Assembly: GCA_905215855.1 (NCBI GenBank)
Contig: CAJMRT010000045.1
Coordinates: forward strand, 1 to 14,576
Reading direction: 5' to 3'
DNA length: 14,576 bases
Origin: an uncultured bacterium
GTDB lineage: Bacteria; Bacillota; Clostridia; Oscillospirales; Acutalibacteraceae
Positions 1-5,766 of this stretch are shown here, one piece after another; position 1 is the first letter of the stretch, and the number at the start of each line of letters is the position of its first letter. The position numbers and the translations under genes are program-made. Below the pieces are notes generated by a model. The model worked only from the letters and a program-made list of their open reading frames with translations. It ran no database searches and had not been told where the DNA came from.

Positions 1-61
1 GTGTAAAGTCTTGACCAAATAGCGCATTATTTCAATCCACGCCTTCCGTGTGGAAGGCGAC
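1..61 (-). CRISPR. Leader-proximal end of a type I-C CRISPR array (one repeat plus partial spacer)
   Basis: A 33-bp repeat occupies 29-61. Read on the minus strand it starts GTCGCC and ends in the type I-C tail TGGATTGAAAT. It has a perfect 8-bp stem (40-47 with 52-59) and a 4-nt loop (48-51), directly followed by the 11-nt handle (39 down to 29). Positions 1-28 are part of the first spacer, and the rest of the array lies beyond the left edge. Only one repeat is visible, so the array call rests on match to the known I-C repeat form and on its place just past cas2. The array would be transcribed leftwards, in the same direction as the cas genes. Confidence 0.9.
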
Positions 62-232
62 TGCAAAAGTTGACAGGGGATTTGCTTAACACGCACATCA
101 TTTGCATATATGTGCACAAAGCATTTGAATTATTTTACAACCAATGGCATAGAAAGCCTCTGTCAACTTTATTATTTTACAATTTTTTTGGTGCAAATGG
201 TACAGTAATTTTATGTTTACACCCCATTCGCA
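62..232 (-). promoter_or_regulatory. CRISPR leader between cas2 and the first repeat
   Basis: This AT-rich non-coding stretch lies between the cas2 stop and the first repeat, where the leader and pre-crRNA promoter are expected. It contains a long inverted repeat, AAAGTTGACAG at 66-76 against CTGTCAACTTT at 160-170, which extends to 14 pairs (66-79 with 157-170) if one G-T pair is allowed. It also holds two identical 12-bp direct repeats (ATTATTTTACAA) at 129-140 and 171-182, exactly 42 bp apart. On the minus strand the right arm presents TTGACA (166-161), but the nearest -10-like TAAAAT (137-132) is 23 bp away. I therefore do not assign a precise promoter. Confidence 0.7.
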
Positions 233-523
233 CTAAAACAGCAACACTCCTTCAACATCAAAATCGTTATTCACACCGTAGTGTTCGACTTTGGCTTTAT
301 AATTATTTCCAAGATAATAGAACCTGATACTGTCCTCTTTTTCATCAATCAGGTTGATTAGTTTTTCTTTGACTTCTCTGCATTTTGCCGCATCCATAAC
401 GCACTCAAACACGGAATTTTGCACTCTTTTGCCATAATTAACACACTCCTTAGCAACTTTGCGCAACCTTTTTCTGCCCTGCGGAGTTTCTGTACTGACA
501 TCGTATGTAATCAAAACAAGCAT
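233..523 (-). CDS. cas2: CRISPR-associated protein Cas2 (type I-C)
   Basis: Cas2 is the dimeric core that bridges two Cas1 dimers in the spacer-integration complex. The protein is 96 residues, the usual size for I-C Cas2. It opens with the ferredoxin-fold first strand and the conserved Asp (LVLITYDVST, residues 2-11). It then has the family block RVQNSVFEC near residues 33-41 and FYYLGNN near 68-74. It is the last gene of the operon, starting 10 nt after the cas1 stop. The ribosome binding site is weak (AGGAA very close to the ATG), so translation may depend on coupling to cas1. The leader and array lie directly downstream. Confidence 0.96.
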   Translation of the reverse strand: MLVLITYDVSTETPQGRKRLRKVAKECVNYGKRVQNSVFECVMDAAKCREVKEKLINLIDEKEDSIRFYYLGNNYKAKVEHYGVNNDFDVEGVLLF

Positions 524-533
524 TTCCTAATAC

Positions 534-1565
534 CTACTTCCACAAGAACGGCGGATAGCCGTCAATATCGCCACGCAGATATCGTGCCAACAAAAGAGCC
601 TGAACATACGGCACCATTCCCCATTGAACTTTTTCTTCAAGATATGGGTGCTTTATCTCGGTTAATTTCCTGTTCTGCCATGACTTCAAAAATTTTTGCT
701 TTCCATTGTCGGTAAAAATCACGGCACCGTTTTCTTTGGTCATAAAATCGTCCTTGTTGACTATTTTTCGGTTAATCATTGTGAGAACAAATCTGTCGGC
801 AAATACGGAACGCAATTCTTCAATCATATCAAGTGCAAGCGATGCTCTTCCGGGACGGTCCTTATGCAGATAGCCTACAAAAGGATCAAGTCCCACACAA
901 TAGAGTGCGGATGTCACCATACTCGTCAGCATTGTGTATGAAAACGAAAGCATTGCATTTACAGCGTCTGTCGGCGGTCTTCTGTTCCTTTCGTGAAAGA
1001 AGAAATCGTCTTTCTGTTGAAGTATCAAATCGTCAAATACCGAAAAATATCTTGTTGCCGCCTCTCCCTCAACACCTCGGAGCGATGCGGTGTCAACGCA
1101 ATCTGAAATACTTTCCATAGAATTTTTTATTTGCAATGAAACATTTTTCAGCTTTTCAACATCAAGTGAATTTGAATAATCTCTTGTTGCGCGTTCAATT
1201 ACCCACCTTGAGTTGAACAGCTTGCCAAAAATAATATTCTTTGCAATTTTAGTACATTCCTCTTCACTTTCGGAAAGTCGGTACTGAGTTTTTCTAAGCA
1301 CCACATTTCCGCAATATGGACCGACAACTCCCGCAAGGAATTTTCCGTGTCTGCTCATAAACGAAACACTTATATTGTCCGCGGCACATTTTCCGAGAAG
1401 AGCGGGACTTATTCCGCTGTAGCCAAAGGTAACGATAGCCTCAAGATTATGCAACGGAACTCTTCCGCATTCTTCTCGGTCAGCCAATATAACAATATTT
1501 TCTCCGTCCAAAGATAGATACTTGTCGGTTGAAGTCACATAAAGTGTGTTCAATAATTTTTTCAT
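534..1565 (-). CDS. cas1: CRISPR-associated endonuclease/integrase Cas1 (type I-C)
   Basis: Cas1 is the metal-dependent integrase that inserts prespacers at the leader-repeat junction, together with Cas2 and Cas4. With the start at 1565 the protein has 343 residues, normal for the family. The open frame extends to 1634, but that upstream part overlaps cas4. The ATG at 1565 has a GAGGA site 6 nt ahead and gives the standard N-terminus (MKKLLNTLYVTS). The three metal-binding positions are visible: Glu in EGEAA (about 166), His in GYLHKDRPGR (234) and the acidic block LALDMIEE (243-250). The cas4 stop is only 2 nt upstream, so the two are probably translated together. No damage is seen. Confidence 0.96.
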   Translation of the reverse strand: MKKLLNTLYVTSTDKYLSLDGENIVILADREECGRVPLHNLEAIVTFGYSGISPALLGKCAADNISVSFMSRHGKFLAGVVGPYCGNVVLRKTQYRLSESEEECTKIAKNIIFGKLFNSRWVIERATRDYSNSLDVEKLKNVSLQIKNSMESISDCVDTASLRGVEGEAATRYFSVFDDLILQQKDDFFFHERNRRPPTDAVNAMLSFSYTMLTSMVTSALYCVGLDPFVGYLHKDRPGRASLALDMIEELRSVFADRFVLTMINRKIVNKDDFMTKENGAVIFTDNGKQKFLKSWQNRKLTEIKHPYLEEKVQWGMVPYVQALLLARYLRGDIDGYPPFLWK

Positions 1566-1567
1566 AG

Positions 1568-2224
1568 TTATTCCTCTGCCATATCGGACAAATATTTTTT
1601 GACTGATCTCACTTTTGTAAGCCTTGGCAAACACAAATTTTTTAGTGAACAGGCAGAACAGTTTTTGTTCTGTTTGACTTTCGGAGTGTATCTGCGACTG
1701 TAGAGCATATGCATTTCCAGAATTATATCTTTCAATTCATCACGAATTTCATCGGTAAATTCAATTTTCTGGCGATGCCTTGTTTTGCCGTAAAAAATAT
1801 TCAGTTCATTTATTTTTGTGCAAAACATATCTTCAAGGCACATTGCCTGTGCAGCAACCTGAAGAATGTCAGCATGGCTTTCTTTAGGCTCGCCGTGTTT
1901 GTATTCAACAGGCACTACGGAATATTTGCCCTCTTTGCCGAACAATATTGCACCGTCATCTGACGGAACAAATTCAACAATGTCACAAACTCCGTATATG
2001 CCGAGTTCATAAGATGAAACCTGCATTCCCCGTGAAGTGATAATACCGTTTCTCGTTTCGGTAAAAGTATCGTCATGGGCTTTTTCGTGCATAATCTCAC
2101 CGCTGACAGTGAGCAGATTTTCTGCCCACTGCTGTTCAATATGTATTAAAGCCCATTGTCTGCGACAAAATACAAAGTGTTGTATTCCAGATATGCTCAG
2201 GATATTGTCATCATCGTACATCAT
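1568..2224 (-). CDS. cas4: CRISPR-associated exonuclease Cas4 (type I-C)
   Basis: Cas4 is an Fe-S RecB-like nuclease that trims prespacers and checks the PAM before integration. From the ATG at 2224 the protein is 218 residues. All four cluster cysteines are present: C20 (FCRRQW) and C189, C192, C198 near the C-terminus (CSACSLKNLC). Nuclease residues are seen as GVCD (D81), VEYK (E107, K109) and the QVAAQ segment from Q122. The frame stays open to 2236, but the ATG at 2224 overlaps the cas7 stop as ATGA, a classic coupling arrangement. The next ATG, at 2221, would lose only one residue. An intact Cas4 together with Cas1 and Cas2 suggests that adaptation is functional. Confidence 0.94.
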   Translation of the reverse strand: MMYDDDNILSISGIQHFVFCRRQWALIHIEQQWAENLLTVSGEIMHEKAHDDTFTETRNGIITSRGMQVSSYELGIYGVCDIVEFVPSDDGAILFGKEGKYSVVPVEYKHGEPKESHADILQVAAQAMCLEDMFCTKINELNIFYGKTRHRQKIEFTDEIRDELKDIILEMHMLYSRRYTPKVKQNKNCSACSLKNLCLPRLTKVRSVKKYLSDMAEE

Positions 2225-3132
2225 TTTATGATACATTCAACGCCTGACGGAAGTGTGTCGGTATCTACCGAGAAATCATAGTCGGCAAATTTTCTCGGAA
2301 CAGTTACATCTTCCTTTTTATTGATATTGATTTTCTCAAATAACTTGTATGACGGTGCGTTTCCGAGTTCGCTGTCATGCTTAAAAATAACAAGCTTGCG
2401 TACTGCCATTTTGCCTCTTGCGGCTGCATGGTCAAACTCAAACATATTTACAATTGCGTTCCACAAAAGTTCAAGGTCATCTTCTGAAAAGCCTGTAACC
2501 TTGCGGGCAAGATTTGCGGAAATATATCCCTCGGCAACATAAAGTCCGTATGGAATGATAAACTTATTGCCCATTGTATTATTTTTGTCTTCGGCATCCT
2601 TTTCTGTAGTAATTGCACATCTTGTAATTGTTACCTCCTGCGGAAGAACAGGGTCTACCGAACGGGCAAAACTCAGTTGAACAGGACCTCTCACCTGACC
2701 GCAATTGAGTCCGTTTGAAACAAATGTTGTCATAACAGCGCCAAAGGTTCTTACATCAAAGAAGTTTGCACACATAAAATCTCTGATTTTCAAATCAAGT
2801 TCTGCGTTGCCTTTTTTAAGTTCTTTAACCTGTGATTTGATTTTGTCATCAGCAACATTTGTATCAACGCCGACATATTCGAGTGCGGTTTTATCGCTCT
2901 TATTAAGCGGCACACCACTTTTAATATATATCTTGTAACCCTTTTCGTCTTCCTTAGCGGTTTCAACATAGTTTCTGATTTTCCTTTTAAGGCAAACATC
3001 TGTTACAATACCATAACCTGTTTCGGGGTCAATTCTCGGCATATTTCCTGCATCGGGATCGCCGTTTGGATTACCGTTTTCCACATCGAAAATAATTGCA
3101 AAATCATACTTATTCTTAATTACTTCAGCCAT
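2221..3132 (-). CDS. cas7c: Cascade backbone protein Cas7c (Csd2)
   Basis: This is the backbone subunit of the type I-C Cascade complex. Multiple copies coat the crRNA spacer and kink it about every sixth nucleotide. The protein has 303 residues, normal for Csd2. The N-terminal signature DVENGNPNGDPDAGN (about 16-30), followed by MPRIDPETG and a basic segment (LKRKIRNY), is typical of the family. The ATG at 3132 overlaps the end of cas8c by 8 nt and is preceded by GAGGAAG. The 3' end overlaps cas4 by 4 nt. This tight packing fits one polycistronic message from cas5c to cas2. Confidence 0.96.
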   Translation of the reverse strand: MAEVIKNKYDFAIIFDVENGNPNGDPDAGNMPRIDPETGYGIVTDVCLKRKIRNYVETAKEDEKGYKIYIKSGVPLNKSDKTALEYVGVDTNVADDKIKSQVKELKKGNAELDLKIRDFMCANFFDVRTFGAVMTTFVSNGLNCGQVRGPVQLSFARSVDPVLPQEVTITRCAITTEKDAEDKNNTMGNKFIIPYGLYVAEGYISANLARKVTGFSEDDLELLWNAIVNMFEFDHAAARGKMAVRKLVIFKHDSELGNAPSYKLFEKININKKEDVTVPRKFADYDFSVDTDTLPSGVECIIK

Positions 3133-3496
3133 TGTTTACTTCCTCCTTGCGTGTATATCGTTTTTGTGTTTGATGATAATAACCGAGCTGGAACATACCT
3201 TTTTCTTCAAGTTTTAGTCTTACCGGAAATTTCGTTCCGAGCTTTGACATTGTTTCTGTCAATTTTTTCTGATAATAAATTTTACGGCTTGTTTCGCCTA
3301 TTTTTTTGAGATGAGCCTGTGCAAGTTCAATCAATAATGGGAATATCAAAGCAGGCGTTGAACTTGCAGATGTAAAGTATCTGTCTTTGATTGTTGCTTT
3401 GATACCCGGATTTGCCGCATTTTGAATTTCTTCAAGATTCGAGAAAAGTATGCCAAGCAAATATGCTTTGTTTTCGCTGTGTTCATTTAATTCCAC
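3125..3496 (-). CDS. cas11c: Predicted small subunit Cas11c made from an internal start inside cas8c
   Basis: Type I-C systems are known to make a separate small subunit by translation from inside cas8c. Here an exact GGAGG (3505-3509, in the context AAAGGAGG) sits 8 nt before an in-frame GTG (3494-3496), codon 459 of cas8c. The product would be 123 residues, the expected size, beginning MELNEHSENKAYLLG and sharing the Cas8c C-terminus. It is rich in predicted helix (LEEIQNA, LLIELAQAHLKKIGE), as expected of a helical-bundle belly subunit. The strength of this site, as good as any in the operon, is the direct evidence. Its use as a start is inferred from the family precedent. Confidence 0.85.
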   Translation of the reverse strand: MELNEHSENKAYLLGILFSNLEEIQNAANPGIKATIKDRYFTSASSTPALIFPLLIELAQAHLKKIGETSRKIYYQKKLTETMSKLGTKFPVRLKLEEKGMFQLGYYHQTQKRYTRKEEVNNG

Positions 3497-4870
3497 TGTT
3501 AAATCCTCCTTTGGAATAGTTTTTATGTTTCTCATGAGATACGCTTTAATAATTGCCGCCTTACCCCATGTAATATCTCTTTCGGCAGATATTCTGCTCT
3601 GAACTCCGTAATATAGGGTTGCAGGATAGCTTGTGCCGTTTAAAATTGCGTTGAGCACATCTCCTGCAAGATGAGGTTTGCAGGACTTGTCCTTCGATTT
3701 TGGATTGACCGTTTGACTTACTGTTTGCCATAAAGTGAGATGTTCACGCGTTTCAAAGCTCGGTCTTACAATTTTCATCTGCTCTTCATGCAACAAAACA
3801 TTCTGCATAACCTTGCCAAAAGTATTTTTGATAAAAAATCTTACCGACAATCTTGCTGAGTTTGGAGATATACCGAGAATGTAAAAATTGTTATCGGGAT
3901 GCAAGGAAACTTTTTTCCAATTTACTGTTTCACCATGAGCAATATGAGTAATTGCACTTTTCAAATCTGCCTGAGAAACCGTATCATCATTACCATCAAA
4001 AGCAGAACAAAGCATACTTTGATAAGCAGGTTCGGCATCTTCCGTCCAACAAACAACAGTTGTATCGCCTACATTGATTCTATGGTCGGTATCGGAAATA
4101 AGCTTATTTAATGCCGCTGCATAGGCAAATGCGGCATACTCGCTCACAGTCGCATTATATCCCTGAGTTTTGCCGTATGACTCAAACGCACTTCCGTTAA
4201 ATGAAATTAACGACGCGCCTGCCGATTGCGAACCTTTAACATTCTTAATCAGCGGATGTAAAACGGCTATATTATCATAATTTCCCGTAACAAGACAAAT
4301 TCCCTTTTCACCGTCCGAATTTGCATAACTTTCATCCCATGCTCTGCAAATTTCATCAAAATCGAATGGATACTTGCCCAAAGGCATAAGCAACATATTT
4401 GCACCCTTGCCGAGAATTTCGTCAACCATAGGCTGAGTGCAGCCGCAACTTAGAAGTTTATCTTGCAGATTTTCAACAGTGCGGTCAAAAAACTTTTTTA
4501 TTGACACAGCGGCATCGCTGTCACAGTTTTCAAGAATTTTGCAGTGTTTTTCCTTACAAGCCTGAAATGCCTTTGTCGCTCTGTCAGGTTTTCCCGATGA
4601 ATCATAACCAAAAAGATATGTTGAGTTTTCATAGAGAAAATTTGACGCTACTCCCGATGACCTTTTAACAGGCATCGGGAGGCTAATTTGTCTTGGAATT
4701 TCCTTTTTACCGTCAGAAGTTTTTTGCTTTAAAAAAATTATTTTGTCAATATTTCCGTCATTGTCGAGGCAGAGCCCGTAAGAGATTTTTACGGGACTCC
4801 AGCCTGATTTTTCAATCTCACCCTTTTGAGCAAGGGTTTCATACAACTTTACAAGTGATTGTAACAGCAT
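3125..4870 (-). CDS. cas8c: Cascade large subunit Cas8c (Csd1)
   Basis: Cas8c is the large subunit of type I-C Cascade. It recognises the PAM (TTC in characterised I-C systems) and helps recruit Cas3. The protein has 581 residues, typical of Csd1. The N-terminus (MLLQSLVKLYETLAQKGE, then GWSPVKISYGLCLD) matches the family start. The gene begins as TGATG, its ATG overlapping the cas5c stop by one base, and is preceded by GAGGTG. Its last 123 codons appear to be translated separately as Cas11c from 3496. No frameshift or internal stop is present. Confidence 0.95.
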   Translation of the reverse strand: MLLQSLVKLYETLAQKGEIEKSGWSPVKISYGLCLDNDGNIDKIIFLKQKTSDGKKEIPRQISLPMPVKRSSGVASNFLYENSTYLFGYDSSGKPDRATKAFQACKEKHCKILENCDSDAAVSIKKFFDRTVENLQDKLLSCGCTQPMVDEILGKGANMLLMPLGKYPFDFDEICRAWDESYANSDGEKGICLVTGNYDNIAVLHPLIKNVKGSQSAGASLISFNGSAFESYGKTQGYNATVSEYAAFAYAAALNKLISDTDHRINVGDTTVVCWTEDAEPAYQSMLCSAFDGNDDTVSQADLKSAITHIAHGETVNWKKVSLHPDNNFYILGISPNSARLSVRFFIKNTFGKVMQNVLLHEEQMKIVRPSFETREHLTLWQTVSQTVNPKSKDKSCKPHLAGDVLNAILNGTSYPATLYYGVQSRISAERDITWGKAAIIKAYLMRNIKTIPKEDLTVELNEHSENKAYLLGILFSNLEEIQNAANPGIKATIKDRYFTSASSTPALIFPLLIELAQAHLKKIGETSRKIYYQKKLTETMSKLGTKFPVRLKLEEKGMFQLGYYHQTQKRYTRKEEVNNG

Positions 4871-5520
4871 CAGCGATACACCTCACAGTTCGTCAAATCA
4901 AGTACACCGTTCTTCAAAACGGCATTAAAGTACATCGGAGTAATTTCACCTTTACTGTAATCCATATCGTACAGCATCAATCCGAGTTCCTTTGTGGTAT
5001 TTGGATAAGCTGTGTTGACCGTTTCAAATTCCCATTTTCTGAACTTTGCAGGAAACTCCCGACAGCCAAAATACGGCTGATGATAGCATTGCCCTTTTTC
5101 AAGTCTGCGTTTCATCATTTCCTGAAACTTTGCAGGATTATCAGTCGGGCTTGCTTTGTCTGTCATATCGAAGTGTGCTTCCAACACATAGTGAACATTT
5201 TTCAGTACAAGCGCCGCTCTTTGCTGAATATCAGCCTGTGCGTCAATGTACAAATCGTTTTTCTTGCCGTTCATAACTGTTCTGACATTTCTTGCCGATA
5301 TTTTGGATTTGACTTCATTTCTCCTGATATTTGCATATTGAATCGGACTTAAAACATATATTTTGTCAACAACCCATCGCATGCCCGGGTGCCATAAAAT
5401 AGCGTCCAAAATACCCCTTGCCGCCGATGGAGTTATGACATCATATGTCATTCGTTCAACCTTCAATTCAGGACGGTTAAAGGCGGCATAGTCGCCGTAA
5501 ACTTCAACCATAATTGACAT
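4870..5520 (-). CDS. cas5c: Cas5c (Cas5d), Cascade subunit and crRNA-processing endonuclease
   Basis: In type I-C systems Cas5c takes the place of Cas6. It cuts each repeat at the base of its stem to leave an 11-nt 5' handle and then stays bound to that handle. The locus has no cas6, which agrees. The protein has 216 residues, with family blocks near 26-42 (TYDVITPSAARGILDAI), IQQRAALVLKNVHYVLEAHF (about 98-117) and GQCYHQPYFGCREFPA (about 143-158). The start at 5520 has AAGGAG 10 nt ahead. It is the first gene of the cas5c-cas2 operon, and its promoter lies in the gap that also holds the crRNA-like gene. Confidence 0.95.
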   Translation of the reverse strand: MSIMVEVYGDYAAFNRPELKVERMTYDVITPSAARGILDAILWHPGMRWVVDKIYVLSPIQYANIRRNEVKSKISARNVRTVMNGKKNDLYIDAQADIQQRAALVLKNVHYVLEAHFDMTDKASPTDNPAKFQEMMKRRLEKGQCYHQPYFGCREFPAKFRKWEFETVNTAYPNTTKELGLMLYDMDYSKGEITPMYFNAVLKNGVLDLTNCEVYR

Positions 5521-5573
5521 TGAGCATCAGCTCCTTTCTTCATTTTATTGTTGAGAATAATCTCTGTAATTCT

Positions 5574-5603
5574 AATATATCACCTTTTGCATATTTTTGT
5601 CAA
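5574..5603 (-). promoter_or_regulatory. Promoter of the cas5c-cas8c-cas7c-cas4-cas1-cas2 operon
   Basis: On the minus strand a perfect -35 TTGACA (5603-5598) is followed after 18 bp by TATATT (5579-5574), preceded by the extended -10 element TGA. Upstream (5604-5624) is an A-rich run on the coding strand resembling an UP element. Transcription would start near 5567 and leave a leader of about 47 nt before cas5c. This promoter makes the operon independent of cas3. Confidence 0.8.
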
Positions 5604-5611
5604 TAACTTTT

Positions 5612-5648
5612 TTCGTTATTTTTTTAGTTTTAAAATATTTTAATTGAC
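5612..5648 (+). promoter_or_regulatory. Predicted Cascade target: TTC PAM plus partial protospacer for the crRNA-like RNA
   Basis: TTC (5612-5614) is followed by GTTATTTTTTTAGTTTT (5615-5631). The spacer of the crRNA-like RNA begins GTTATATTTTTAGTTTT (5704-5720), so 16 of the first 17 positions agree, the exception being position 6. Position 18 also differs, and matching is poor after that. Positions 6 and 18 are ones that type I Cascade normally flips out of the duplex. The site lies 8 bp upstream of the cas5c-operon -35, over its A-rich upstream element. The far end of a 34-nt protospacer reaches the -35 box of the RNA's own promoter. Confidence 0.78.
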
Positions 5649-5672
5649 ACAACTTTATTAGGGTGTTAGAAT
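5644..5672 (+). promoter_or_regulatory. Promoter of the crRNA-like RNA
   Basis: On the plus strand TTGACA (5644-5649) is followed after exactly 17 bp by TAGAAT (5667-5672). Transcription should start near 5679, the first base of the repeat-like element. It points away from the cas5c promoter, and the two -35 boxes are 40 bp apart with the predicted target between them. Confidence 0.82.
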
Positions 5673-5678
5673 TGTCTT

Positions 5679-5766
5679 GTCTGCGATAGCAGTGGATTGA
5701 AATGTTATATTTTTAGTTTTTACAAAACAGGAGCAAGAGCATCATTCTTGCTCCCGTTTTGTTTTT
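5679..5766 (+). ncRNA. crRNA-like Cas-regulating RNA (CreR-type) embedded between cas3 and cas5c
   Basis: An independent transcript of about 88 nt is predicted from a consensus promoter and a strong terminator. Its 5' end (5679-5703) is a degenerate CRISPR repeat. It starts GTC like the array repeat, has a 4-bp stem CTGC/GCAG (5681-5684 with 5689-5692) with loop GATA, and is followed directly by TGGATTGAAAT (5693-5703). That tail is identical to the 11-nt handle of the array repeat and placed the same way after the stem. A single spacer follows from 5704, and its 3' part runs into the terminator. No second repeat and no ORF are present. The spacer matches a TTC-flanked site in the cas5c promoter region. 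By analogy with known Cas-regulating crRNA-like RNAs it should load into Cascade and repress, while incomplete pairing avoids Cas3 cleavage. A CreA-type antitoxin RNA is the alternative, but no toxin gene is nearby. It is convergent with cas3. Confidence 0.85.
5722..5766 (+). terminator. Rho-independent terminator of the crRNA-like RNA
   Basis: A hairpin pairs 5722-5738 with 5746-5762 (16 pairs and one A-C mismatch) around a 7-nt loop, and a run of T ends at 5766. On the minus strand the hairpin is followed by A-rich sequence without a U run, so it is not a good cas3 terminator. It therefore belongs to the plus-strand RNA. The T run overlaps the cas3 stop codon (5765-5767). Confidence 0.85.

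Noticed and set aside
70..327. 85-codon plus-strand open frame across the leader
   Set aside because: It overlaps the leader and the cas2 3' end, has no ribosome site and resembles no known family.
5722..5762. The hairpin after cas3 as a cas3 terminator
   Set aside because: On the minus strand it is followed by A-rich sequence with no U run, whereas on the plus strand a T run follows, so it serves the opposite-strand RNA.
5521..5764. A CreTA-type toxin-antitoxin pair (CreT RNA or mini-toxin with the crRNA-like RNA as antitoxin)
   Set aside because: The gap is fully taken up by the two promoters, the target, the RNA and the terminator. No short ORF with a ribosome site or rare-codon run is visible, and the spacer matches the cas promoter region rather than a toxin promoter.
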